A DNA stretch of 64,000 bases from Paenibacillus pedocola (GCF_031599675.1 NZ_CP134223.1:4650001-4714000); one strand, 5' to 3'; numbered from the stretch's first letter, positions 34,479-45,400 are shown. Numbers and translations are program-made. The notes: generated by a model not told the origin, from the sequence alone.

Positions 34479-35831
34479 CTATAAAGAGGTATCGAACAGG
34501 CCCCAATCAGGGATTTGGGTGAATACTTTGGTCCTTACTGTCAGATACAGCAGCCCGGCGGCAAACCAGATTCCTCCCACCAGAAAAGCCTGAGGGCTCA
34601 GACTGGTAAGCAGCCAGATATTGCTCCCAATTCCGATGACGGGCAGAAGCAGATAGAGCAGCACTGCCTTGGGCGTACGAAGCCTTCTTTTGACAAAGTA
34701 ATGAAGAATCACGCACAGGTTCACAAACGCAAAAGCCACAAAAGCCCCTAAATTAATCAGCGAGGCCAGGGTAACCAGATCAAAGATCATACAGGCTGCT
34801 ACCGTCAGCACACCGATAAAGACAATGCCGCCCACCGGTGTGCCATACCGCGGATGCGTGTAACAGAACAGCTTCTCCGGAAACACACGGTCCCTGCCCA
34901 TGACAAACAGCAGACGGGAAATTCCGGCCTGCTGTGACACAATAAGCGTAAAAACCGAAGCAGCTGTCACCAGCATGAACAAGGTTTCGAAGAGCGGACC
35001 GCCCAGGTATTCCACCAGCTCCACAGCTGCGGTATCACTGCTGATGAAGCTTCGCCCCTGGTAGGCAAGCACGCCGAAATAGGCGATCAGGATAAACACA
35101 ATTCCGTTCAGTATCGTCACAAAGATCAGGGTCCGGGGAATCGTCCGCTCCGGTTCAACCGATTCCTCGGCAATCGTCGTAACAGCATCAAAGCCGAGAA
35201 AGGATTGGCAGACCAGCGCGGTACCGGCAATGACGCTGAGCATGGAGAAGTCTGGATTCCAGAATGGGGCTGAGGAGAGTAAGGAATGGCCCGGAGAGGG
35301 GGACACGAGGGCATAAATACATGTTCCGAAGAAAATAGCGATGAGTACAAACTGCAGCCCCACCATGATCCGGTTAACCTTAATGGCCATTTGCAGGCCC
35401 CGGATATTAATGAAGGTGCTTAATGCGATGAACAGCGCAACCCATACCACCACAGGAATTACCGGCAGCATCTCATGCAGGGCCAGACCCAGGAACAGCA
35501 CGGACAGCATCGGGACAAAAGCATAGTCCAGCAGCAGCATCCAGCCCACCAGAAATCCCGCTAGCGGATGGACGGACTTCTGGACATAGCCGTATGCGGA
35601 ACCGGAGGTCGGATACACCTTGACCATTCTGCCATAGCTGTAAGCCGTAATGAGCATCACCAGAAAAGCAAGCAAGTAAGCTGCGGGCAGCAGCCCTTTG
35701 GAGAGCTCATTAGCCACACCATAGGTCCCAAAGATAGCGATGGGCGCCATCAGGGAAATCCCGAAAATCACTTGCCTGCCTTGCGTCATCACTCTGGCAG
35801 GAACATGTAAGACTCCCTCCGTTTTTTGCAA
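34479..35831 (-). CDS. APC-family amino-acid permease
   Basis: 450 residues with about 12 predicted helices and the family's N-terminal signature (VIFGISLMAPIAIFGTYGVA). It imports an amino acid or amine with a cation. The start is TTG, 8 nt after GGGAGG; an ATG 7 nt upstream is out of frame. First gene of the operon permease-SCP2-like-aminotransferase. A GlnR/TnrA-type box lies just downstream of its likely promoter, suggesting nitrogen repression. Confidence 0.9.
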   Translation of the reverse strand: MQKTEGVLHVPARVMTQGRQVIFGISLMAPIAIFGTYGVANELSKGLLPAAYLLAFLVMLITAYSYGRMVKVYPTSGSAYGYVQKSVHPLAGFLVGWMLLLDYAFVPMLSVLFLGLALHEMLPVIPVVVWVALFIALSTFINIRGLQMAIKVNRIMVGLQFVLIAIFFGTCIYALVSPSPGHSLLSSAPFWNPDFSMLSVIAGTALVCQSFLGFDAVTTIAEESVEPERTIPRTLIFVTILNGIVFILIAYFGVLAYQGRSFISSDTAAVELVEYLGGPLFETLFMLVTAASVFTLIVSQQAGISRLLFVMGRDRVFPEKLFCYTHPRYGTPVGGIVFIGVLTVAACMIFDLVTLASLINLGAFVAFAFVNLCVILHYFVKRRLRTPKAVLLYLLLPVIGIGSNIWLLTSLSPQAFLVGGIWFAAGLLYLTVRTKVFTQIPDWGLFDTSL

Positions 35832-35868
35832 TTAGCATTCCTCCCATTCTTAGAAATTGATTTTATTA

Positions 35869-35885
35869 TGTAATATTACATTACA
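35869..35885 (-). promoter_or_regulatory. GlnR/TnrA-type box upstream of the APC permease
   Basis: TGTAATATTACATTACA fits the consensus TGTNA-N7-TNACA exactly. It lies 38-54 bp before the start codon and about 6 bp downstream of a possible -10 (TATAGA, 35896-35891), which fits repression. A second perfect palindrome, TGTTAATTAACA, is at 35953-35964. The region from 35832 to 36082 otherwise holds only the terminator of the next gene. Confidence 0.65.
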
Positions 35886-35991
35886 CAATATCTATATTCT
35901 AGGGCGATTCATGCTGTAACCCTACTTTAAATGCAAAACAGTAAAATGTAAATGTTAATTAACATCCCACAATGTATCGGGGCACTACACA

Positions 35992-36033
35992 GAAAAAGCC
36001 TCAATATCCACCTGTACATGGATAATGAGGCAG
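35992..36033 (-). terminator. Terminator of the SARP-type regulator gene
   Basis: GCCTCA-A-TATCCA pairs with TGGATA-A-TGAGGC around an 8-nt loop; reverse-strand T-run TTTTTC follows. Confidence 0.75.
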
Positions 36034-36082
36034 CCTGAAATCCTGCTCAACTCAGATGAGGATCCTTGAATAGACTCTTGTT

Positions 36083-38842
36083 TTACTCGGCCCATTCCTG
36101 TGATATCCGGTTCATCCGCTCCGCAACCGACTGGGCATATGTGTGTAAGTCAAAGGATTTCAGCATATTTACATAAGCCTGAACATTTTTGTGATTGAAC
36201 GGGTCCTTCGCACAGAGCTTTTCATAGTACTCCATACTCCGGTAATGATCCCCTTGCCCGGCGAAATATTCGGCGAGCGTGCTCAGGATATGCAGATATT
36301 TGATCCGCAGCCGTTCACGTTCCGTTTCAATGAAGGCTTCGTATCTGTATTCCTCCAGCAAATCGCCCTTATATAGCTGTTCCGCACGGATGAGCTCCTG
36401 AATATCGCTGGTTTCACGGCTTACTTCCAAAAAAGCGGCAAGGTCCAAATCCACAAGTGTGGTGTTCAGCGAGTAAAGTCCGTCGATATTTTTAATATAC
36501 CGGGAATTGCGCCCCGGGTTGCCGCCCGGCTCCAGGGTGCTTCTAAGGACGGATAAGGCAACATACAGCTGATTCTGCGCCGGGCCGAGCAGCTGATCCT
36601 TGAAAAGCTCCTCAATAATCATATCCTGCGGCGTTCTTGCCTTATGATTCACTATCAGGAACAGCAGCAGCCTTAAGCTGGCTTTCCTGCGTACCACAAC
36701 AGGCTGATGATTGAAGCTGATGGTGAGCGGACCCAGCACCCCGATTTGCAGCAGCGGCGCGGCTTCTTCTTCAATAACTATGGCCGCCTTAGCCTGCTGT
36801 TCCTGTTGATAGCGGCTCACAATGAAGGGATATCCGTTCTTCTCACATACCTCGCTGAGCTCCAGCCACTTCAGCCTGGCTGCCTCAGATGCCTGCTTCC
36901 GCAGTAGCAGAGAATATTGTGCGGATACAACATGTGCAAACAGGAATTTGAACGGATGCAGCACCTGATAAGCGGTATCAAGGCAAGGTCCCGCTTCCTG
37001 CAGACGGCCGGCGCTCACATAGGCCCGGGCGAGATAGATATTGGACAGACCGATGTCCCGGTCAAAGCCGAAGTCCTCGGCAAGCTGGACTGTTCTCTGT
37101 GCCCATTCTACCGCCAGTGGAACATCATGAAGCAGATTATAGAGCTTGCATCTGCTGCAATACAGGAAGAACAGAAGCGCATCATCATTTCCCTGGCTGC
37201 ATTCCAGGGCTTTCTCCAAATACTCCACAGCTTCAGGAGCCCCGTCCTCAATCAGGGTATCCGCTATCCCGCTTAAGGCATAAGGAAGGAAATGCAGATC
37301 GCCCTCCGATTCTGCCAGGAACAGGCAGCGCTGTGCGCAAGCCTTGGCCTCCGCGGTCTGTCCCAGATTAAGCAGCAAATCGGCCTGGAAGTTAAGGCTA
37401 AGCATCACCATCGGCTGATCCTGTACCCGCTCGAACGTAAGCAGCGCGGCTTCCGAGAGCGCCTTAGCCCGTCCAAGATCTCCTGTCAGCTTATATATAC
37501 CCGCTAATTGCTGGCGGATCAGGGCAACCCCCATCTGCTGCTGCCGGTTCTCCAGACCGGACAGCTTCTGCTCCAGCAGCTCGATGAGATTATGCAGGAT
37601 GTACAAAGGGATGCAGCGGTATAGAAAGATGGAGGATTCAATATAGTGGTGGTCAAAAAATTCCTCCAGCCAGCTTTGCAGCAGCACAATAAATTCCTGC
37701 GGCGGATAGCGGACCTGCAGTACACGCATCAGCCTGCCCGCATTCACGAAATCCCTGCCCAGAATGGAATGGGCAAAAGCCGGAAAAAACTGATGATTGC
37801 CTTCATAGATACCGCTCAGCCTCAAGTGGTCCTGATTGATCCCACTACGGCTCGTTTCTTTGCGGTACTGTTCCAGCAGGAACGAACGGAATAACTTATG
37901 ATACCGGAAGGTCTGTTCATTGGCATTGACGGTAAAGGTAAACCGCTTGAGCAGCAGCTCCGGGACCTCTTCATCCGCCGGGTCCAGATACTGCCGGATG
38001 ACGGACAGGTCCAGCTCCCGCATGATGCTGGTCTTCAGCAGAAAAGAACGGAACGCAGGCGTCTGCAGCTTGAGTACTTCTTTGTCCATATAATCGTATA
38101 GATGCGGAATATCCGCGAACTTGGGCAGAATACGGCCGCGTTCCTCTGTGGATTTGCCTTCCACCGCATCACGGATCAGCTCCAGGCTAGCCGGCCAGCC
38201 TTCGGTCGTATGCAGGATATATTCAATTTCGTGGTCTGCCAGGGGTGCAGCCGGCAGATCATGAAAGAAGTCGGCGATCTCTTCCTTCGTAAAGGCAAGC
38301 TCCGCCTTGCTGATATTGAAATAACTCCGGCGTAATTTATAGGAAGCGTAAGGTAAGGAGGGCAGCAGCTGGCCGACCAGAACAAACCGGATGCCCGGCG
38401 GAGTTTCATACAGCAGTCTTTCCAGCAGCTCGAGAATATCCTGAGTCCTCTGGATGACATGCGCATGGTCGAGAATAATATACAGCTCTTCCGGCCAGTT
38501 GGAGAGCATGTGCAGCAGCTCTTCCACCCCCGCATGAATATACTTCGGCAGGCGGAGGCTGTCAGGCCGCTGCTTCTGCTGTTTGCCCAAGGCTGCCAGT
38601 AAATGAGAAATGAAGATGCCGGCGGAACTGTCGCTTTCATGCAGCTGATACCACACCACCGGTAATCCCCGGTCCAGCATATAGCTGGAGAGCAGTGCTG
38701 TTTTGCCGTAACCGGGCTCCGCAACTACCGTCATCATCTTCACCCGGCGGTGACGGTCCAGAAGCTCATACAGCCGGGGCCGGGGCAAATAATACGGACT
38801 GTCCGGAATAGTGATCCTATTATTGTTTTCATGTATATTCAA
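36083..38842 (-). CDS. Large ATP-binding regulator with SARP-type DNA-binding/BTAD domains
   Basis: About 919 residues. Walker A is VVAEPGYGKTALL near the N-terminus and Walker B-like LYIILDHAHV lies about 75 residues on, as in MalT/LAL regulators. TPR-like helical repeats fill the middle (about 400-680). Then come an OmpR-type winged helix (LGVLGPLTISFNH ... LYVALSVLRSTLEPGG) and a bacterial transcriptional activator domain. There is no C-terminal LuxR helix-turn-helix. The start chosen is TTG 38842, 7 nt after AGGTGA; an ATG 54 nt upstream has a poor ribosome site. It may regulate the downstream nitrogen operon or the divergent proteases; neither is proven. Confidence 0.83.
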   Translation of the reverse strand: MNIHENNNRITIPDSPYYLPRPRLYELLDRHRRVKMMTVVAEPGYGKTALLSSYMLDRGLPVVWYQLHESDSSAGIFISHLLAALGKQQKQRPDSLRLPKYIHAGVEELLHMLSNWPEELYIILDHAHVIQRTQDILELLERLLYETPPGIRFVLVGQLLPSLPYASYKLRRSYFNISKAELAFTKEEIADFFHDLPAAPLADHEIEYILHTTEGWPASLELIRDAVEGKSTEERGRILPKFADIPHLYDYMDKEVLKLQTPAFRSFLLKTSIMRELDLSVIRQYLDPADEEVPELLLKRFTFTVNANEQTFRYHKLFRSFLLEQYRKETSRSGINQDHLRLSGIYEGNHQFFPAFAHSILGRDFVNAGRLMRVLQVRYPPQEFIVLLQSWLEEFFDHHYIESSIFLYRCIPLYILHNLIELLEQKLSGLENRQQQMGVALIRQQLAGIYKLTGDLGRAKALSEAALLTFERVQDQPMVMLSLNFQADLLLNLGQTAEAKACAQRCLFLAESEGDLHFLPYALSGIADTLIEDGAPEAVEYLEKALECSQGNDDALLFFLYCSRCKLYNLLHDVPLAVEWAQRTVQLAEDFGFDRDIGLSNIYLARAYVSAGRLQEAGPCLDTAYQVLHPFKFLFAHVVSAQYSLLLRKQASEAARLKWLELSEVCEKNGYPFIVSRYQQEQQAKAAIVIEEEAAPLLQIGVLGPLTISFNHQPVVVRRKASLRLLLFLIVNHKARTPQDMIIEELFKDQLLGPAQNQLYVALSVLRSTLEPGGNPGRNSRYIKNIDGLYSLNTTLVDLDLAAFLEVSRETSDIQELIRAEQLYKGDLLEEYRYEAFIETERERLRIKYLHILSTLAEYFAGQGDHYRSMEYYEKLCAKDPFNHKNVQAYVNMLKSFDLHTYAQSVAERMNRISQEWAE

Positions 38843-38896
38843 TCCGTTTTCACCTCGCTGTACAGCATGATTTGAAAACTTCCCCCAGCCATCCAT

Positions 38897-39195
38897 TCAC
38901 CAAATAACGTTAGAAACACTAACATCATTATACTCTACTCCATATTTATTTTTTAAAAAATTATGATATTTTTCTCTTCAAAAGCATTTAATGGCGCTTA
39001 CATCAGCCTTCCGGGATATTTTTGTAAGATTACAGTAAGGTCAGCCCGGTATCATATATCACATGTCATATATGTTGACTTTTGCTTAGCCGGATTTGAG
39101 TTAGGCGGCGGTGTTCCACTATGGAGGTGAACGTTTCATTATTTCTACATCCGCTGAAATACCGGATACAGGTATGAGGGTCAGAACCAATAGGA
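38897..39195. other. 300-bp intergenic region before the subtilase pair
   Basis: Divergent promoter region. On the reverse strand TATAAT at 38929-38934 can serve the large regulator gene. An AT-rich imperfect palindrome (ATATATCACATGTCATATAT) lies at 39054-39073, and GGAGGTGA at 39123 precedes no clear gene; an 18-codon frame starts at 39121. No further gene is seen. Confidence 0.4.
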
Positions 39196-39228
39196 ATGAA
39201 TTCTTCGTTCAATCAGGAGGGTAAAAAC

Positions 39229-42200
39229 TTGAGAAAAGAATGGTTTAGCAAGTCTATGATGATCATGGCCTTCACTTCGCTCTTGATTGGCTCGGCCGGC
39301 AGCGCCTTAGCTGCCCAGACAACTGCCGCCACTCCGCGGAAAAGCGGGTGGACTGCAGAAACCGCACCGAAAGAAAAGGTCGTTCAGGTAACTTCTGCAG
39401 CCAGTAACGGGAACGATAGCAGTGAGCCTAAGCTGATCCCTTCCGGTGAAGCAGCCTATGACAGCAGCCGGATTATCGTAAAGTACAAGCCCGGTTTCAG
39501 CTCACCTTCCAGTTCTATTCTGGATTCCGGCATCCTTAAGAACAGTATCAAGCTCTCCTCCATTCATGCAGAGGCACTGACGCTCCCTGAATCTGCCGAT
39601 ATTGAGCCGCTGCTCGCCAAACTGAATAAAGACCCCAATGTCCTCTATGCCGAGCCTAACTATAAGCTGTATCCGGCTGCAAGCGGCACACTCCCGGACG
39701 ATACCCATTTCAAGGACCAGTGGGCGCTGCTGAACACGGGGCAGGATCCCGCAGGGTTCAATTCCCCCGGATTACCGGGACTTGACATGAAGGCTACGGA
39801 AGCCTGGAAGATTACCCAAGGCAGCAGTGATCTCATTGTTGCAGTCATTGATACCGGTGTGGTCATCGACCATCCTGATCTGGCGGACAATATCTGGACC
39901 AACCAGAAGGATTATGCCGGCAACGGCAAGGATGACGACAACAACGGGTACATTGACGATGTTCACGGCTGGAACTTCATGGATCAAACGAATCAGCTAT
40001 ATGACGCTGTGGACGGAGACTGGCATGGTACAGCCGTAGCCGGGATTATCGCAGCTGAATCGAATAACGGCATCGGTGTAGCGGGCATCGCTCCGAATGT
40101 GAAGCTTATGCCGCTCAAATTCATCAAGGGCGAATATGGCACAGAGCTGGCGCTGATCGAAGCGATTCAATATGCCGAGAAGAACGGGGCCAGGATCGCC
40201 AATATCAGTGCAGAAATGTACACCTACAGCCAGGCGCTGAAAGATGTGATCGATGCCTCAAAAATGCTCTTTGTAGTGTCATCCGGCAACTCTGGCGTGA
40301 ACACGGATGCTACGCCCGCTTACCCGGCCGCCTATGACAGTCCGGGCATTCTCTCCGTAACGGCAGTGGATAATACAGGGAATCTGGTGCTAGGCTCAAA
40401 TATCGGGATGGAAACCGTTGACGTTGCCGCACCCGGCCTGGAAGTCTGGACCACTGCACCGGTGAACAATCCGGGGCTGTCCGCTCAAATTGAGGAAGGC
40501 AATTCCAAAATCATTTTTAACGGAATCGCCTTCGAGAATATGCTCGATGAGGAGGATGCCGACCAGGATTACCGTCAGGATGCCTTTGACAGGGCGATGG
40601 ATTATCTCGGTGCCTCCAAATACGACCCATCCGCCAGAATCCTCCTCGTACAGGATGACGGATCCAACATCGCCCCTTATCCAGCCAGTCCCAAGCTGTC
40701 CAAGTACAAGGAATTGCTTGAAGATTATGAAGGCTTTGATGAAGACAGAGATATTGTGACCTCCGCACCTGACGGCGGTGATGGACCTTCTGCAGCGAAG
40801 ATGAAGGAATATGACGTGGTGATCTGGTTCACAGGCAGTGCCTCCTTTGAGAAATACCAGAATATCACTGAGAACGACCAGGTTCAGCTTAAAGATTATC
40901 TGAAGGACGGAGGAAGCCTGCTGCTGACCGGATCTTATCCGCTGCACAAAATTGAAGACTCTGCCTTCGTCAGTGATGTCCTGCATCTGTACTTCAAAGA
41001 GGAGTTCATGTGGGAATACGTAGTCGGGATTCCCGGCACCATCTACGAAGGTGTCCGTTATCCGCTGAATGAAGACAAGGATAACTATAACTGGGTAATC
41101 TCCAGGGACCCTTCCATTGCCAAGATCAACCTGGAATTCATTATGCCGGAGCCGAAAAGCTTGTACTCCTATGCATGGGGGACCTCTATCGCTGCCGCCA
41201 ATGCCTCGGGTGCAGCGGCGTTAGTGCTCAGTCAGGATCCGTCACTCAGTCCGCTCGCCGTTAAGAACCGTCTCATGAGCAGCGGCACACGGCTCAGTTC
41301 ACTGACCGGCCGCGTGGCCAGCGGAGCCATGGTCAACGCCTATCAGGCACTGGTAGATGATGACATTCCCGGCACCCCTTACTCTGGCCGCAGCATTACT
41401 AACCGCCTGGATCAGACTACGGACATGAATGATGTCTACTCCATCGAGCTCCACGCCGGTGAGAACATCAGCGTAGCACTGACCGGGGATAAAACGACCG
41501 ACTTCGATCTGTACCTGTACTCCCCCGAAGCGGAAACCGTTCAAGGGAACAAGGATCTCCTGGCTTACTCGGAAAACGAAGGGACTTCTTCCGAATCCAT
41601 AGATTACACAGTTACTGAGAGCGGAACCTACTATCTTGACGTATTCGCCTTCAAAGGCAGCGGTAATTATACGCTTAGTGTCACCACCGACAACCTGACA
41701 GGCAGCTATGAAGATACCAGCAGTTCACTGGCCTTCACCGGCCCTTGGGCACAGATCACCAGCAGTGCCTTCTCCGGAACCACCGCCAAGCAGATTAACG
41801 AGAAGGGCAAGCTTGAATTTGCCTTTGTAGGCAGCTATATCGGCTGGACCGGTGCCAAGAATGACAAGCAGGGCATTGCCAATGTCTATATTGACGGGAT
41901 CAAGGTCGCCTCGCCTTCACTGTTCAGCAAAAACTCTCTCGACAAGCAGCTCATCTATGAAAAAATCGTCCCTTACGGTCAGCACACCTTCACCATTGAA
42001 TGGACCGGCAAGACGGATCCCAACGGTAAAAAAACCGGCACTGCGTTCATCAATGTCGATGCCCTTACCGTGTCCCGCCTGATCCAGGAGAATGATCCCA
42101 CTACCTCCTTCAGCGGAGCCTGGCAGAACAACTACAGCCTGAGCAATTTCGGCGGGGTTGCCAAATATACGAATAGTCCGGGAGCTTATGCCGAGTTCAA

Positions 42201-42453
42201 ATTTGAAGGAAGCCAGGTCCAGCTGTTGGCAACTACCGGGCCGAACCGCGGCCAGGCCGACATCTATATTGATAATATGCTAGTGACTTCAGTGGATATG
42301 TACAGCTCATCTCCGGGCTTCCGGAAGGTCATCTTCGAATCAGGCGTCTTGCCGGCCGGCAAGCACACGCTGAGAGTGGAACAAACCGGGGAGAAAAATG
42401 CAGCTTCCAGCGGCACCTATATTTCGGTGGATGCCCTCTCCATCCTGCAATAA
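39229..42453 (+). CDS. Secreted S8 subtilisin-like protease with inserted domain
   Basis: About 1074 residues from TTG 39229, 7 nt after AGGAGGG; an ATG 33 nt upstream lacks a site. A signal peptide (ending SALA-AQ) is followed by a propeptide with the fervidolysin-type pattern RIIVKYKPGF. The catalytic Asp is in AVIDTGVVIDHPDL, His in WHGTAVAGIIA and Ser in YAWGTSIAAANASGAAAL. His and Ser are 387 residues apart because an extra alpha/beta domain (about 250-440 of the mature chain, ILLVQDDGSN ... GGSLLLTGSYP) is inserted. A pre-peptidase C-terminal domain and two related beta-sandwich repeats follow. It is followed after 22 bp by a second subtilase. Confidence 0.9.
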   Translation: MRKEWFSKSMMIMAFTSLLIGSAGSALAAQTTAATPRKSGWTAETAPKEKVVQVTSAASNGNDSSEPKLIPSGEAAYDSSRIIVKYKPGFSSPSSSILDSGILKNSIKLSSIHAEALTLPESADIEPLLAKLNKDPNVLYAEPNYKLYPAASGTLPDDTHFKDQWALLNTGQDPAGFNSPGLPGLDMKATEAWKITQGSSDLIVAVIDTGVVIDHPDLADNIWTNQKDYAGNGKDDDNNGYIDDVHGWNFMDQTNQLYDAVDGDWHGTAVAGIIAAESNNGIGVAGIAPNVKLMPLKFIKGEYGTELALIEAIQYAEKNGARIANISAEMYTYSQALKDVIDASKMLFVVSSGNSGVNTDATPAYPAAYDSPGILSVTAVDNTGNLVLGSNIGMETVDVAAPGLEVWTTAPVNNPGLSAQIEEGNSKIIFNGIAFENMLDEEDADQDYRQDAFDRAMDYLGASKYDPSARILLVQDDGSNIAPYPASPKLSKYKELLEDYEGFDEDRDIVTSAPDGGDGPSAAKMKEYDVVIWFTGSASFEKYQNITENDQVQLKDYLKDGGSLLLTGSYPLHKIEDSAFVSDVLHLYFKEEFMWEYVVGIPGTIYEGVRYPLNEDKDNYNWVISRDPSIAKINLEFIMPEPKSLYSYAWGTSIAAANASGAAALVLSQDPSLSPLAVKNRLMSSGTRLSSLTGRVASGAMVNAYQALVDDDIPGTPYSGRSITNRLDQTTDMNDVYSIELHAGENISVALTGDKTTDFDLYLYSPEAETVQGNKDLLAYSENEGTSSESIDYTVTESGTYYLDVFAFKGSGNYTLSVTTDNLTGSYEDTSSSLAFTGPWAQITSSAFSGTTAKQINEKGKLEFAFVGSYIGWTGAKNDKQGIANVYIDGIKVASPSLFSKNSLDKQLIYEKIVPYGQHTFTIEWTGKTDPNGKKTGTAFINVDALTVSRLIQENDPTTSFSGAWQNNYSLSNFGGVAKYTNSPGAYAEFKFEGSQVQLLATTGPNRGQADIYIDNMLVTSVDMYSSSPGFRKVIFESGVLPAGKHTLRVEQTGEKNAASSGTYISVDALSILQ

Positions 42454-42475
42454 CAGGTGATCATCTTCTCAAGAA

Positions 42476-45400
42476 ATGGGGAACCAGAAATTGGCTAAAT
42501 TAATGAGTAAACCATCTGTCGCGCTGTTCACTTCCATCCTTCTGCTGGCTGCTCCTCTGGGCAGTCCGGCATCGGCTGCCGGAACTGCGCCGGTACCTGT
42601 AACACTTGCCGATCTGCTTAATCCGGCACAGCCGCTTATTCCAGCCTCTCAGTCTGCCGCCCTGGAAGCGGCCAGCCGGGCGCAATCTCTGGCGCAAGCC
42701 GCAGTTCCGGCCGTCGTGGACAAGAACATCGACACGTCTTCTTCCGATAAAATCAGTGTCATCATCCAGCTCAGCGGCCAGGCTGTATCCGAAGCCAGAC
42801 ATTCGGCCAGCCAGTCCAGACGTTCCTTCTCAGTGCAATCGGCTGAACAGTCCGTGATGTCGGAGCAGGCTGCATTCAAGAGCACTGCCAGCTCCAAGGG
42901 CATCGCGATGAAGGTCAACTACCAGTACAATACGGTGCTGAATGGTATGGAGGTTACCGTCAGTGCCAATCAGATTCCGAAGCTGGCCCAGCTCACCGGG
43001 GTTAAGGCCATCAGCTTGAACAGCACTTATTATCCGATTCCCCTGATCGAAGCTCCGGCTGCGGAGGGCGGCACCAGTGCCAACTTCGAAATCGATCCGC
43101 TTGCACAGATCGGTGCAGACACTGCCTGGCAGAGCGGATTCACAGGCAAAGGCGTAAAGGTCGGTGTTATCGATACCGGCGTTGACTACAAGCACCCCGA
43201 TTTGAAGAATGCCTACAAAGGCGGCTATGATTCCTTCTACCAGGATAATGATCCCTATGAAGAGATTCCTGCGATCTTCGGCTTCGAGGGCACCAGCCAT
43301 GGCACCCATGTGGCCGGAACCATTGTCGGACGCGGAGAGAATACCAACTCCGAGGTCGTCCAGAAAGGGGTCGCTTACGAGGCCGACCTCTATGCTTATA
43401 AGGTCCTGGGAGCTACCTATAATGAGGAGAGCGGACTCTACAAAACCTCCGGCACCTCGGCACAGGTCATCGACGGCATTGAGCATGCTGTTAAGGATGG
43501 CATGGATGTCATCAACCTGTCGCTCGGCTCGGATCTAGAGAAAGGCCCGGATTCGCCGGACTCCATCGCCGTGAATAATGCCGTGCTCTCCGGTGTCGTT
43601 GCAGTTGTAGCGAACGGAAATGCCGGAGCCGACGGCAAATATTATTATTCCATGGGCTCGCCGGCCAGCTCCCAGCTGGCGATTTCCGTAGCTGCGGCCA
43701 CAAGCACCAGCATCCATTACAGTGCCAATTTCAGCGCACAGCTGACAGACACAGTAACCGAAGAAGTGTACTCCGTGACAGACACAGTCTACTCCGATCT
43801 TCTCGGCTGGAGTTATAAAGGCGATAATTTCGGGGAGCTGCTGGGAACCGAACCGCTGGATGCAGTATATGCGGGACTAGGTGATTACAGTGACTATAAC
43901 GAAGTTGGCGACGTTACAGGTAAGGTGGTTGTGGTCTCGCGCGGCAACCTGACGTTTGTAGACAAGGTCGCTATTGCCAAGAGCTACGGAGCAAAGGCTC
44001 TGATCATCTTCAACGGTAATTCGGTGAACGGATCGGAAGCGGTCGATCTCTCGGTGAGCATCCCCGGACGCGATGGCCCGATTGGTGAAGTAGGTTTCCT
44101 GGGAGATGATTATGCCCATATTCCTACCTTTGACATGGCCGGTTCTGCAGGCCGGGCCCTGGCCCGGGAGATTCTCGCGAATCCGGATAAACCGCTGCAT
44201 ATTACCTTTGGCAAGGACTTTCCGATGACTATAAAGCCTGGCGACACGATTGCCAGCTTCAGCTCGCGCGGGCCGAATTCGGATGATAATTACGGCATTA
44301 AGCCGGACATCAGTGCACCTGGCGTGAACATTTTGTCCACGCTGCCGGAATACGCCGCCTATTACGGAGATCCTGAATATTCTTATTATTTCGACGGCGA
44401 GCCAAGCTATGACCTGGCCTATCACCGTTCCAGCGGGACCAGCATGGCCTCTCCGCACATCGCAGGTCTTGCGGTACTAATGACGCAGGCCCATCCTGAC
44501 TGGACGCCGCTCGATATTCGGGCTGCGCTGGCCAACACTGCAGATGTCATTTCCGATGAGAGCGGCATCCGGTACGATGTGTACTCCCAAGGCTCCGGAC
44601 GGGCCGATGTGGCCAGCGCTCTAATCACACCGGCTGTAGTGGAGGCTCTTGATCCAATTACCATTTATGATGAGCAAATGAATGCTTCAATCATCGAGAG
44701 CGAAGCCAGCAATTTGAGCTTCGGAGCCATTGAACCGGGTTCCGCTCCGCTGTCTAAACCGCTACGGCTCAAAAACTTCTCCGGTGAGAAAGTGACCTAT
44801 ACCGCTTCCGTAGTGATGCACGCAAGTGTGACATCCGATCCTTCCGATCCGATCGCCACTCCGGATGTGAGCAATATTGAGATGACGCTTGGCGGCCTTG
44901 ATGCCAATTCCACCATCACTGCCGCCGCAGACTCCAGTACCCCCTTCACCTTATCTGCCCAAGCTGCGGACAGTGCAGCCCACGGTGTGTATGAAGGTGA
45001 AATCCTGCTGGAGAGTCCAGGGCTTCCTCCGCTGCATCTGCCATTTGTGATCCATGTCGGCAGCGATGTGGCGGATAACGACTTTGGCCTGACGAATGGC
45101 AATCTGACGAACAAAAGAATCTCTCCGGCTGCTCCAGCCGATTTGTCGGTCACGCTTGCGAATGATCACACCAACTTCATGGTGGTTGAGGTGAACGGTC
45201 TCAGCGAGGGCTATATCGGCCGGATTTCCGACTGGTATGATTTGAACGAAGAGACTCAGACGCTGGCTACACTTCCTGAGGGCAGAGTGAACTTCGAAAA
45301 TATTGACGGAAGCTACTCGGACGGAACCATCGATGAGTACGGTAATTATGTAATCAAGCATCTGGAGCCGGGACAATATAAGCTCGGTATATACGCGGTA

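Noticed and set aside
39121..39177. 18-codon leader peptide before the protease genes
   Set aside because: No ribosome site precedes it; GGAGGTGA lies inside it and no attenuator hairpin follows.
38897..39195. Riboswitch or structured leader before the subtilases
   Set aside because: No recognisable conserved core or terminator/antiterminator pair was found in the stretch.
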